In this document: positions 47,901 to 58,250 of the stretch, piece by piece
Numbering within the stretch: the stretch's first letter is position 1
Layout: the number at the start of each line of letters is the position of its first letter
Source of the DNA: Linyphia triangularis
Taxonomy: Eukaryota > Arthropoda > Arachnida > Araneae > Linyphiidae
NCBI GenBank assembly: GCA_963978545.1
Contig: OZ021724.1
Span: 31,080,433-31,144,432, forward strand
Direction of reading: 5' to 3'
Length of the DNA stretch: 64,000 nucleotides
The notes under the pieces: model-generated
Told to the model about the DNA's origin: nothing
What the model saw: only the letters and a program-made list of their open reading frames with translations
Databases searched by the model: none
Program-made: the position numbers and the translations under genes

Positions 47901-49593
47901 CTTAATCTCTTTAACCTTTTAGCTGTTCAGTTATTTAAATGATTTGGGTACCTAAATTGTTCACTTTTTTTATTGCAAAAAACAAATGTTTAATACAAAA
48001 TAAAATATACTTAGCAGTTAAAAATTAATATTTTTAATTATATACATAAAAATTTTAAGGTTTTGTGGCGGCTGCCACTCAGCGTGGCAGTGGTAAAGTT
48101 CGCATCCAGTGGAGCATTATTTTCTAAAAATTAAAAAAAAAAAAAATCAATTTAATTATTTTCTAAATAAATAAATAAATAAAAATGAATACCTATTAGT
48201 AGTTCAGTTTTGTATATAACTATAATATCTATATATAATTTTGTAATATCTATATAACGTTTACGGGATGCCATTTTGCAACAAAAAAATGCCGCGCACT
48301 TTGACTTTGACCTCAACCCTTTGGCATCTAACCTTTGAAACTTGCAGTATAGTGCTGCCATCTATTGCATTGAGCGCAAATAAATTCCTCCCGAGATATA
48401 TTCGGGTATAACAACACGAAGCAATCAAAAAAAAATTACCCCGAGTAATACTCGGGCGTGACATTTTGGAACACCAGTGCTGTGCCCGAGATTACCTCGG
48501 GCAGAACAGTTAAAAGGTTAAAAAATAGATATTGAATTTCTTAATAAAATGTTAATAGTTGTATATTAATTTTCTGTTCAAATGTATTTTATACAACTCT
48601 AGAAATCTTTTTTTTTTCTGTAAACTTTACTCTTTTTCTTTTCAATTTTTAAAAGCCAAGAAGATACTAGTACACCTTCCTGGTGATATCCATATTTTGA
48701 TATGACATTGAATTATAAAATGTTCGAAGTTATTTGCAATCAAAAGCTATAAAATTAATCCTTCTCTTGTCTCAACAGAATTTCATCTTAAATTACTAAC
48801 TTTTCAAAGTATGCATTAGGATCTTGTTCATGTTCTGTCTTCGGAGTACATATATTTTTGGTTTGTCAACACATTTCCTTTTAAAATTTATTTTATTTCT
48901 CGATCAAATTTTTTTCCATAGGATAAACTACAATAATGGTTACATTAAATTTACTTTCTATTGTATTCATTATAAGCCTATTAAAAAAAATTAACCCACT
49001 CTTTCAATTAAAAAATCAAACCTTTAAATTTTGTATAATGGATTTTTTTTTGTGATTTTATATATATTTATATTCTATAGATCCAAGCCAATATAATGCA
49101 GAAATTGTTAAGAGAAATTGTTGACCCTGAATGCTGTGAAATTCGCCAAATATTATACCTTCATCACTTATCAAACAGCAAGCTTCTATTTAAAATATTG
49201 GTTTGTATCTTTGTTTCAATATCAAATTTTGTTAAATTAATGTAATGCAATAGCTAGGCGAAGGAAATCCCATGAGAAAATAATTCATAGTAAAAATTTT
49301 AATACTTATATATTTTTATACTTTATAAAACTAAATAACTGCAAGATGCAAAGTTAACATAAAACCTCAGGATCACAGCAAGGATAATGTAGTTATTTCT
49401 CTCTGTTCCTCTGTAGCTTGTTTTTTCCCTCTTTTTAATTTCATTCAAATGCATTGTGTAATTCTGTTTATATACTACATTTATTAATTCTAAGTAATAT
49501 TTGCATATTTTTAAATATAGGGCATTTCAGTAGTGTGCTGGGAGAGCAATAATAAACACTGGTTGAAAACAATTTAGATATTAAAATATTTAT

Positions 49594-49636
<43 letters not shown>

Positions 49637-52600
49637 AAATCTATTATCTTCAACTGATGAGAAAGCTAAAGCTATTATAATTGTTTCTACATAAAAAAAT
49701 ATATATATACTGAACGAAATGTGTTATTTAAAACTGAAATATGCTCAATTAAGAACAATTTGTTGAAGATTGATTTACATATTGTGTTGTTAAAAGGAAA
49801 CATCAGTTGCATGTAAATTGCAGGGATAGTATAGGCAAATTAGATCCAAAATTGGGTCTAGACGGAAATAATTATTAGAAAGCTGAATTCTTCTGAAATA
49901 GGTTCCTTAGGCCCTCCTGGACTCCTCTAGAAAAGTCCCAAAAAATCCTCCTTGGGCAACATTCTTAAATTTTGAATTTAAGTCCGCCATCTTGGATTTT
50001 TTTTTTTTTTTTAAATGCTATAACTCAGCAACGCACAATCATAAACTGGTTCTGTTGGTGTCAAACGTTTCTTTTTAGCAAGAAGAACTTGTTACTGCAA
50101 TAAAAAATCTAAAATAAAGAGTTGATATAATTTTATTAATATAAAACAAGCCAAAAACCTGCAAAAACAGATTTTTCCACTAAAGGTTTGTAAAATTTAA
50201 AATTTATTCGATTAAAATCTTTCGTTTTCAAAAAAAATAGGTATCACCACTGTTTCTATTAGTTTTTTTATAACTGTTATTGATCGTTTACAGGTTTTGG
50301 AAAGCTGAATAAAACTGGAAGAAAATTGCATTTTCTGCGGTGAAGGCGGAATGATAGACAACAACAGTGTCAATATAACAAGAGGTTTGAAGAATTCAAG
50401 GAATATCAGTATAAATAGAAAAGATGGGATTGTGAAAAAAATCGAAGGCGTTAATCATGTATGAGCGCATGTACAGTGCAGAAAAAATTATACCAGACAT
50501 GGGAGTTACATTTCAGCAGCTCTACCTGGAGGAGTAAATACAACAAAACCCCTTCCCAGAAGTAATCTATATCTCTTCAACTTTAAAACATGTTGCCTTT
50601 TTTGCGGGGAGACAGTTTATAAGGGAGCTTACAAAAAGAACCCACATCGTTACCCAAACTTTTGGTGTCCCAAAAATTTCAAGTATTTGGAGTATGTGTG
50701 AAAATTGGAGGAAATTAGTTCTATATTGCATTGACAGTGAATGTGATCTAATAGCGGTTGAAGCTCAATATCATAAAAACTGTGATGCGTGGTTTTCAAT
50801 TGTTGGCTCAAGCATGTTAAGCGAGCCATCTGAAAGTATGGTCTGAAGACCTGTTGGTGAGTCGAAGTTAGATGCTTTCAATAAATTATGCAAATTTCTG
50901 GATGCCAACAACGGCTGCCAGTATTAACTATCCGAACTTATGGAGATGCACTCAAATTTTATTACTGAATGTGTCAAGTTATACAGCAAAAAGCTTCCGA
51001 TGTATCTTTTAATAGCTTTCTACGGCAGTACCGTTCTTATTTCAGCTAGCATGAAGTGTTTCGGGACAGTTGTTTCTTTTAGGCCAGTTGCATCGAAGAT
51101 TTTGACGGAAAATTGGTACGCTGACCGAAAAAAAGACATCTTTGATGAAAAGAAAAAGATCATAGATGCGACTATTAGCAACCTATACATTTTCAAGTTA
51201 GAAAGAAGAGATAAGATCTCAAGTTTATGATTGCACAGCATCTCCAACCTGCGAAATATATCGGGGGGAAGGGGGGGGAGTCGGTGAGATGCTTATTCAT
51301 ATGCTTTCTGATATAATAAAACCAATAAAGGGTTGCCTTGCAATCGGAAGGTGTTGAGTGTTGTGCACTCTAGTGTTTCTTCAGTGCGTCCACAATCATT
51401 TGTGTCAGCTGTGCAGGTTGGAATTGGAGTGCTTCTTGGCGTTTCCGATTAAGACGTCTAATTAACCTTCGAGACAATTTCGGCTGGTCTGTTTCCTACA
51501 GTGAGATTTGTAAGTATGAAACTTCCGTAACAGTGAACACTTCAAGAGAAGTTCAGGATAACGGATTTATGCAGTATGTCTTTGATAATGCCAATCACAC
51601 ACTCAAACTGTGGATGGACATGGGACTTTCCACGTGATGGGAGGAGTACAGTGTGTGACGCCTTCTTCAGCTGTTCAGACGAATTCACATATTCCACGAC
51701 CAAAGAATCTACCAACGTCAACTGTTGTTAGAAAGTTTAGATTAATCCCGATCATTACTTACGACCGTCTTAAGAACCATGGATTAAAGCGCCTAGTTGG
51801 AAGACGTCCTTTCCCTGAAATTGAGACCCATGAATGCTAAAATCGGAGACGTATACCACTGGATTTGGATGGTAGGTCCCAAGTAAGCTAAAGAACCCAT
51901 ACAGGATGGAGTTGTTTGAAGGAGATTGCCGCAGGAAAAAAAATGCTACGAAAAGTTAGCAGTAATAACCTTACCCTTCGTCAATCTTCAACCTTCTAAC
52001 CCCACCTCAATTTACACCTGTCTTCGTTTTACGGCTGAAGAATGTAGGAAGCAATAACAAAAGTGTATTGTAGCATTTGATCAGCCGCTTTTTATTGAAG
52101 CTATAGGTTTAGTCTTTCAGGCTGATGAAACTAATGAGCTATCCAAAGTAATTGTAAGACTAGGTGGATTTCATCTGCTTATCAGTTACAAGGGGGAAGT
52201 GGGAAAAATCATAGCTGGCAGTGGTATTAAAGAAATGAGGGGTGAGATATTTGCTAAGAATGCCGTTGTCCACATGTTAATGGGAATGCTTGTTCAAGAG
52301 CTTTACGAGCTCATTCGCTTTCTCAGGCAGCTATAGCTCATCTGATTTGGGGAGTTGTGAGGAAGACACATTTTTAATCGCTTCTGAGGTCGAATCTCTC
52401 TGGGAAATTCATAACGAGGTGATAAACTTATCTTCTTCTGAATAATATTTTCTATCCAAAGTCCAACCATAACTGAGGATTGTATCCGACGCGACGAATG
52501 CGCTGGAAAAAAAAGGCTGTGCAGCAAAATTATGGCTGCAGTACTTCAAGCAAGTTTCTATAATACATGATTTCGTGAAAGCAGAAAGAAGAGGTGACTG

Positions 52601-53937
52601 GGATCTTCATCTCTTCTTTGTCCAACTCATGTTAGTTTACCTCCATGCAGCTGGACATATTCATCACGCTAAATCAGCCCACCTCTATCTCTAGAATATG
52701 GCTAAAATCAAGACTACTTTGTCGGATTAAGAGTTAGTATGTTTCGTCAGTCAAGGTTATTTTACAATTCGGCAATCGGATATGTTTTGGAGCGGCATTT
52801 GGACGGACGTGATTATTGAAAACGGGTACTAATGCGATCTATGAAGGTTAGCGGTGGCTTGACACAAGGGCGAAGTATGTTTGATAGTGTCGTAGCGCGT
52901 TGGATTTGCTTAATGTCAGGAAGTCTCCATGCGACGAAAGCAGTAGAAGCTTTCGCAGGAGTGACAGGTGAATCCTCCGACCAACACATTTCTTTATCAA
53001 GATCGTGGCGGACTCTAGATACCATTGATTTGAAGAAATTTTTTATTTCGTACCCGCGTTTCAACCAGAGAAATTAGTGCAAAGCGTACACGATATTAAT
53101 GAAAGACAAAATCTTTTAAACGAAAAACAACTTTTTTTGTAAAATAATGTCTAAAAATTGCTGTTTTTAATGTTTTCAAACCAATTTTAAGTTAATAAAA
53201 TTATATTAACTCTCTATTTTAGACTTTTTATTGCAGTAACAAGTTCTTCTTGATAAAAAGAAACGTTTGACACCAACAGAACCAGTTTATGATTGGGCAT
53301 TACTGAGTTATAGCGTTTTTAAAATAATCCAAGATGGCGGAGTTAAATTCAAAATTTAAGAATGTTGACAAAGGAGGATTTTTTGGGACTTTCCTGGAGA
53401 AGTTCAGGGAGGCCTAAAGAAACTATTTCAGCAGGAATCAGCTTTCTAATAATTATTTCCATCTCCAACCCTAATTTGCCTATACTAGGATAGATTGGCT
53501 AATGAGAGTATGAAATCTGTTAAATTAAAAAAAAAGTGAACAAAACGGCAAGTAAAACAGGCTGGGCGCTTAACATGTTGGCAGGTGTTTTAGACTAACT
53601 GCAGTGATTTTTTTCTTTTTTGTCCTACGAGGCATGCAATCTTAACTGTCCATTTCAATCTCTTACCTACTGTGTCATTAAAGAAAAAATATTGATATCC
53701 TTAATTTTACAAACTATAAATCTAAAATTATTCACCTTAATTTATGCAACCAGTTTTTATTTTCATTATTCTTTATTTTTGCAGGATGAATTAGAGGTAG
53801 GACGAAGCAAAGAGCTCTTAAAAGAAAATCGGCAATTGCGGAATGAAAATCAACAACTGAGGATTGAAAATCTACAATTCAGGAATGAAAATATCCAGTT
53901 GAGGAATACTCACATTGCTCGTCAATACAAATATTGA
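38894..53937 (+). CDS. Unrecognised coiled-coil protein, seven coding exons
   Basis: I do not recognise this family. Exons: 38894-38918, 39327-39473, 41324-41340 (17-base microexon, or alternatively 41341-41393), 42991-43081, 47124-47782, 49081-49200, 53785-53937. Phases agree across all GT-AG junctions and the total is 1212 bases, 403 residues. The N-terminus is polar (MNRRSLGTDIYSPIRFD). The large fifth exon is Ser/Lys-rich and basic, with LRKKEKEYAEKQ, a Ser run and DCSTQTVLTL, whose TQT core resembles dynein light chain LC8 docking sites. The C-terminus ends in a helix (IQANIMQKLLREIV) and a regular coiled coil, ELLKENRQLRNENQQLR then RIENLQFRNENIQLR, ending RQYKY. Likely nuclear or centrosomal scaffold by composition only. 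Introns hold large transposons. AATAAA at 54051. Confidence 0.8.
39327..39473 (+). CDS. Coiled-coil gene exon 2
   Basis: 147 bases encoding YSPIRFDASFNDSSLNPDGS and NEVNRLFLILPKP. Acceptor CTGTTTCAG, donor CCAG/GTATAG, phase 1 in and out. Confidence 0.85.
40247..41192. mobile_element. Foldback element with ~300-base inverted arms and TTAA ends
   Basis: TTAA at 40247-40250 and 41189-41192; the inverted ends GGAGAGTCTGAATTTAA and GGGGAGTCGGAGTTTAA are alike. Strong pairing continues inward: CAATTTGTATTATCGTTT, TACTCAAAAACTATTAAAGA and AATATATTACACA occur in both arms. A SINE sits in the loop. Kolobok or piggyBac type by its TTAA; no transposase. Confidence 0.85.
40640..40830 (+). mobile_element. 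SINE-like insertion in the foldback loop
   Basis: GTGGCGGTTTGGTTAACCTGG, with a B-box-like CAGTTCGAGCTGG, then a tail TTGTTAAATTGAAATAAATA that matches the SINE at 36590-36860. Boundaries approximate; the A-box core given is GGTTTGGTTAACCTGG. Confidence 0.55.
41324..41340 (+). CDS. Coiled-coil gene candidate microexon 3
   Basis: 17 bases between CCAAATAG and a strong donor CAAG/GTGAGC, with entry phase 1 and exit phase 0 exactly as its neighbours need (GKKICK). The alternative is that the same CAAG is used as an acceptor and the exon is 41341-41393 (53 bases, also phase 1 to 0, containing QEMSFDLQRKHDIDTS), with donor TCA/GTGAAT. Confidence 0.45.
42991..43081 (+). CDS. Coiled-coil gene exon 4
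   Basis: 91 bases encoding KLLKLVSDEDSCEFQKEKAV and LSKTADKKN. Acceptor ATATTTAG, donor AATA/GTAAGT. Confidence 0.85.
43204..46062. mobile_element. 2.9 kb hAT-like element with 5-base duplication
   Basis: Ends CAGGGTGTCCACAGA and TCTGTGGACACCCTG, flanked by AATGA (43199-43203 and 46063-46067). Subterminal GGGAATATCGGG and GGGAAATATCAGGG repeats on both sides. No transposase found; the interior holds a degenerate repeat block (43480-45010). In an intron of the coiled-coil gene. Confidence 0.87.
43480..45010. repeat. Degenerate repeat block rich in CCGATATT / CCGAGATTTACG
   Basis: GC-richer than all surroundings. Phrases such as GCCGAGATTTTCGCTG, TCACCGAGATTTACATT, TCGCTGAGATTTACGCT, ACCGATATTTACGTTG and GTGTGATGGTCATTTT recur irregularly every 50-100 bases. 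Looks like an old array within the 43204-46062 element. No coding frame persists. Confidence 0.65.
47124..47782 (+). CDS. Coiled-coil gene exon 5 (large)
   Basis: 659 bases, acceptor poly-T followed by CAG, donor CACAG/GTATGTGG. Ser/Lys-rich with basic LRKKEKEYAEKQSK and KCLFPPKFVTVRK, a Ser-rich acidic patch, and DCSTQTVLTLTELQTIIKK. Confidence 0.9.
47911..48521. mobile_element. piggyBac-like MITE with three internal palindromes
   Basis: TTAA at 47911-47914 and 48518-48521. Inverted ends CCTTTTAGCTGTTC and CCTTTTAACTGTTC. Near the right end there are three palindromes in a row: CCCGAGATATATTCGGG, CCCGAGTAATACTCGGG and GCCCGAGATTACCTCGGGC. A tRNA-like patch (GTGGCAGTGGTAAAGTTCGC) lies near 48080. 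In an intron of the coiled-coil gene. Confidence 0.85.
49081..49200 (+). CDS. Coiled-coil gene exon 6
   Basis: 120 bases, phase 0 both sides: IQANIMQKLLREIVDPECCE and LHHLSNSKLLFKIL. Acceptor TTCTATAG, donor TTG/GTTTGT. Confidence 0.88.
49599..49635. repeat. Long poly-T tract
   Basis: An uninterrupted run of about 36 T. Similar long T runs on the + strand occur near 2991, 4700, 8349, 8887 and 24271. Confidence 0.9.
49827..50150. repeat. Left terminal inverted repeat of copy 2
   Basis: About 325 bases, inverse of 53165-53487 at high identity, with a T-run expansion near 50000. Confidence 0.9.
50540..53080 (+). pseudogene. Degenerate transposon protein, N-terminal and central parts
   Basis: Plus-strand pieces separated by stops and frameshifts, in family order. 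Near 50595: CCLFCGETVYKGAY (Cys pair). Near 50745: DLIAVEAQYHKNCDAWF, the family's YH..C block. Near 51575: FDNANHT, then after a frameshift VDGHGTFHVMGG (51610). Near 52560: IHDFVKAERRGDWDLHLF and LHAAGHIHHAKSAHLYL. Near 52755: FTIRQSDMFWSGIWTDVIIE and RSMKVSGGLTQGRSMFD. It ends near 53075, before the PIN/XPG-like part that copy 1 retains. No intact frame. Catalytic role inferred. Confidence 0.72.
53165..53487. repeat. Right terminal inverted repeat of copy 2
   Basis: Inverse of 49827-50150, ending CTAATTTGCCTATACTA and the GGA duplication. Confidence 0.9.
53785..53937 (+). CDS. Coiled-coil gene exon 7: C-terminal coiled coil
   Basis: 153 bases with stop. Acceptor TATTTTTGCAG. Heptads QLRNENQ, QLRIENL, QFRNENI, QLRNTHI follow one another without a break, each with Leu or Phe at the core and Asn-Glu at fixed positions. 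Confidence 0.9.
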   Translation, partial: DELEVGRSKELLKENRQLRNENQQLRIENLQFRNENIQLRNTHIARQYKY

Positions 53938-54050
53938 TTTGTTAGCCTTTCTATAATTTCATATGAATGCTTTTTTTAATTCAAAATTTTTTTATTAATA
54001 GTTATATATTCTTATATTTATACATATATTCTTATATTTATACAAAACTT

Positions 54051-54056
54051 AATAAA
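54051..54056 (+). terminator. Poly(A) signal of the coiled-coil gene
   Basis: AATAAA 114 bases after the stop codon. Confidence 0.6.
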
Positions 54057-54272
54057 GTATTAACTTAAATCATTTGTTTACGTTTTGAGTGTTTTTCTTT
54101 TCTTTTTGTTTGGCATTTCTAAACTATTCAAAAAATTTCATTGTAAATTCTATTGTAAAGCTTGACAATAATTTTACCTTGTGATTTATACCACCTCTTT
54201 TCTTTTTTGCATTATTTTCTGATTTAAATCTGTACAAGACCTATCAGATGTTAATTAAGTAAAATGTGTATA

Positions 54273-54863
54273 CAGAATTCCTACCGTCATTTAAAGTGCT
54301 TAATATTTTTTAGCTTGTTTTGCAGGCCTTAAAAGTACTTAAAAATGCCCGGAAGTCCTTAATTTTTATCTCTTATCTAGGCAGCATAAAAATTTGTTTG
54401 GTATATTTATATTATGCATGCATCAACTTGTACATCATTTGGTTGGTACAGTCTAACCCCGTTTTTGCGAAATCGCTTAACATGAAATCCCGTTTAACTC
54501 GAAGTAATAGGTAACTTAAAACTTAACATTAGTTCATACATTTAACACTAAATTTTGATTAACTTGAACAATTTTGGTGGCCTCATCAATTTCGTATTAA
54601 CAGGGTTTGACTGTATTTGCTGATTGGTGGAGCAGAAATCTAAACTGTACTCTGCGAGACTAACATGCGAGATTAGTATTTACGTTTTGCGAGCCAAATG
54701 ATCAAAGTCTGTTTGTATGGAAAATTGTGCATGAAAGATTTTGATATTAATGCTCTGGGCAAAGCAGCTGTAAAGTCGCACGTTGTTTATGATGAATGAA
54801 AAAAAAATCTTGAAGGTCCTTAAAAGTCATTGATTTTCATTCTGTGATTTCAGTAGAAACCTG
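54273..54863 (+). mobile_element. MITE, CAGGGTTCCCAC family, old interrupted copy
   Basis: The left part (CAGAATTCCTACCGTCATTT onward) and the right part (GATTTTCATTCTGTGATTT, GTAGAAACCTG) match the 56470 and 59282 copies, with the ends mutated. A pogo-like MITE (54449-54613) and further unrelated sequence separate the halves. Confidence 0.7.
54449..54613. mobile_element. pogo/Tigger-like MITE with TA duplication
   Basis: 165 bases flanked by TA; ends CAGTCTAACCCCGTTTTTGC and the inverse of CAGTCAAACCCTGTTAATAC. Inserted into the older MITE around it. Confidence 0.8.
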
Positions 54864-56469
54864 GGTATGTAACACAGAAACCTTTGTAAACATATTTTTC
54901 TCAAAACTCACTGTTTCAAAGTTGAAATTTTTCTTGGAATCTATCAAAAATATCACTCAAAAGAACTCGTCAACTACTAGAAAAAAAGCTTTCCCTGCAT
55001 ATTACTAATGTATGTCAATTATATATGCATGTTTTTATTTCTTAACATTATCTCCATGACTTTCCTCTTTTATTGAAACAGTACAGTTCGTGTTCAAGCA
55101 TGTAATTTAAATACAGAGAGTATCAGAACTGAAAACAAGTATTTTTCAGTAATTTTTTTTTTATTTTTGGAATTAAAAGTGAGGTTTCAAAATCCAAGAA
55201 AAAAGAATTTGTGTACATGAACTTTTTTATTGCTGAATTTACTGTTTTGTCATTTACAAAGTTTTTAGCCAAGGCAAGACTTTTTTTATTTTAAAAAATT
55301 ATAAATCACATTAACACAATTATAACCTTTTCTTATCCTTTTTATTTTGGGGGATAAAATAATCATATAATCAGGGCCGTCTCGAACTCGTTTCACCCCT
55401 GTTGTTTACCCGGGCCTGCTTCTGCTGCTAAAATTGACGGTGTGACGGAATTATCTGCAGTACTAAATATTTTTAACTTGAGCTTTGCTAAGCAACAACT
55501 CTTACATGGAGATCTATAGATTTACAACTTGGACAACATTTGTGGAAAATAAACAAGATACTTTTTTTTTTTTAATTATTGGGGTAATGAGTAGTTTTAA
55601 AGCAAACTGTATATAGAGATTTAGTCGATTTTGAATGAGTTAATTTATCTCTTGTGTCAACCGTAATGATGTGCCCTGATAAAAATATTCTAACTTTCTT
55701 GTTCAGAAATTAGGATGCCAAAATACCAATTGGATGTATACAGTTTCTGACTCATAAACTATTCAACAGAATGACTTAAAAAGTATTCTATAGCTAATGC
55801 AGATGACGACACAAAAGTAAGAGTTGACAGCTTTCAATAGTCTTTTTAACTGTCTATATTTAGTAAAAGAGAAGTCAAGTGGAAGTACTTGACTTCTCTT
55901 TTATGTATACTATTTTTTTTTAGGGGGGGGGGGGAGTTAAAAATAATTAGTCACTATAAGCAGACATCTTGCAGTTTAGTGGAAACATTGACTTCAGCTT
56001 TTTTGACTGAAATTTCAGTACTTTGAATATAGCTTTCAAAAAATAGAAAATTAGTTTCATCTGTTTGTTAATGTAGTAAAGTTGTTTAACTTCTGAATTT
56101 TTTAATTTTTTTTTTTCTGGCTTTGTGTGAAGTCGTTTTTTTTTTCCCCCTCTCTTTTGCTTGGGAGAAATACCATGTCTGTATAAGATGTTTCAAAATA
56201 ATTTTTTTCAAAGCCTATTAAACCATGTTTTAACATGGTTACAGAATTAAATGGCAAATCATAGCTCTTTAGCCACTTGTGAGTGCTGCTCTGCCACAAA
56301 TCGATTTGGACTATGTGCGGAGTGTCAGTCGTATTGATGTAGTGCTGACTCCTAAAAACAGGGTACTTGGGGAAAAAATTGACTCTCATAAGAATCTTAA
56401 ACGCTGATCTATTGATTAATGAGTTTGTCTACCACTGGTTTAAGCAACTATAAAAATATATTTCATAAA
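54864..56469. other. Intergenic, little recognised
   Basis: AT-rich DNA with a perfect hairpin at 55865-55902. A minus-strand open frame at 56102-56389 has no known domain and is not called a gene. Confidence 0.45.
55865..55902. repeat. Perfect 16-base hairpin
   Basis: AAAAGAGAAGTCAAGT and its exact inverse, separated by the 6-base loop GGAAGT. Could be a tiny foldback element or form an RNA stem. Confidence 0.85.
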
Positions 56470-56867
56470 CAGGGTTCCCACGGTCATTAAAAGTGATTAA
56501 TATTTTTTAACTTGTTTTCAAGGCCTTGAAAGTGCTTGAAAATTCTTGGAGGTGCTTGAAAATGCTTAGATGTCCTTAATTTTTGCGGATGTTGTGTGCC
56601 CAACTGAAAAATTTATAGAATACAACTTGGACTTTCTATCCCCGTGTGACCGCCACTTATCTGCACCGTATCGAAATTATCTGACATATTTGTATTATGC
56701 ATCCACCAACTTGTAACTTTTTTCGTAGAATATACTTTATTAAAAATTTATATATAGACATGATGCATGAAAACAAATTTTCAAAAGTCCTTAAAAACAT
56801 TATTTAGGTCCTTAAAAGTCATTAAAAATTCATTGACTTTCATTCTGTGATTTAAGTGGGAACCCTG
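56470..56867 (+). mobile_element. MITE, CAGGGTTCCCAC family, copy 2
   Basis: 398 bases with intact inverted ends and CATAAA duplications (56464-56469 and 56868-56873). Internal CTTGAAAGTGCTTGAAAAT repeats. Confidence 0.92.
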
Positions 56868-58099
56868 CATAAAGAATCCAGATCTAGTAAAAAATTAACT
56901 AATAGTTAGCCTCTTTTATCCTGGTAAAATTGTCATTGAAAGAATACAACAAGCTTTTATCATTCTTTAGAATATTTATAAAAAATTTTACCATTGAGTG
57001 ATGTTAACAGAAAATAATGTAACTATTTTAATAATGCAACATACAACAAATTTCGTTTCGAATTTCCCAAAATTAATTAGAACTGCATCTGTTTTTAGTA
57101 AGTCTTGCAAAACAAGTAACTGTTTTCACCATTCAGATGCATTAATTCGATAAACCTTGGTGGTATGAGAGGGTTTAATTTGTGTAGTTACATTTCGTGC
57201 TCTTAGCATTTTCTATGTTATAGAAGGTTCTGAATCCAAGAAAAAAAAGGAGGATGGGTTGATAAATGTTTAGTATACATTAGGGATGGAACGGATATCC
57301 GGCAAATATCCGGCTGATTTTTCAATATCCGAAACCCCGTCGGATATCCGATTTGAAATACCGGACATCCGATAATTTCATTCGGATATCCGGCTGTATA
57401 TCCGACCACCAGGTATCCACAAGAAATAATTTTTTGAAAAAAATAATTATCTTTTTCGGACAAAGGGAACACCGCATCCTACACTTTTTTTTTCTAATTT
57501 TTTTTTTCTTGGACATAAATTGCAGTCAAATTAGAAAACGAAAACAGAAAGAGGCGCCGTATTATTGACGCCGAGTTGATAAGCATAAACCATTCCTCCA
57601 ATCTTTTTCCATACACATCCTTCATACGTGTTTTGCAATATGTTCTTTTCATTCCAAGTTTATGATCTGATTAATTCCAGATGTTATATTTGAATGCTTC
57701 TCCGTAAAACTCGAACCGAAATACTAATAAATAGTACTTTTTTTCCATAACATAAGTGACTTAAGAGTATTAGTTATTCTCACTTGCTCCTTTTTTTCTG
57801 ACATGTGCTAGCGAGTAAAAAGCAATAAATAGCCAATGCGCAATCCTCAATGCTTTTTTTTTTTTTTGTTCTATCGATGATAATACCCTACCCCTTTATG
57901 CTGTGAATGGTATGGTCTAATTTCTGATTTTTCATTGGCAGAAGTTGAAAGCTGGTATATTTTTTCTGACGTAAAATGAAGTATTGTAATTTTTAGGTAT
58001 TAAAGCAGCGCCACAATGTGGAATTATATTTAGCTCTCTAGAATGTCTTGAATTTAAGTTTTCTCCAATTACAATCCAATTTATAATTTTTAATAATGG

Positions 58100-58250
58100 G
58101 TCATTTAAAATCACCCATTTGGAAGTATTTTAAAATTAATGGGAAATGACGAAAGCAAAGCCCTATGTGTTACTTGCTCCACAGAATCGTTTAAAAAATG
58201 TGCGCGGCAAAAGCCCAAAATCCTTTTCCACAAAACCCTTATCGAACCAT
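58100..58250 (+). pseudogene. BED zinc-finger remnant of hAT transposase
   Basis: SPIWKYFKIN and, after a one-base frameshift, SKALCVTCS fit the W..F ... C..C pattern of BED fingers at the start of hAT transposases. Stops follow. Confidence 0.6.

Larger units (their letters stand above)
49827..53487 (+). mobile_element. Long-TIR DNA transposon, copy 2 (PIN/XPG-like family)
   Basis: 3.66 kb between GGA duplications (49824-49826 and 53488-53490). Inverted repeats of about 325 bases (49827-50150 and 53165-53487) start TAGTATAGGCAAATTAG and keep long identities, such as GTGTCAAACGTTTCTTTTTA and AAGAACTTGTTACTGCAAT. The interior carries a broken plus-strand gene of the same family as copy 1. It sits in the last intron of the coiled-coil gene, in the same orientation. 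Confidence 0.87.

Noticed and set aside
56102..56389. 95-codon minus-strand open frame
   Set aside because: Some protein-like segments (HKWLKSYDLPF), but no identifiable family and it runs into poly-T/poly-C rich sequence.
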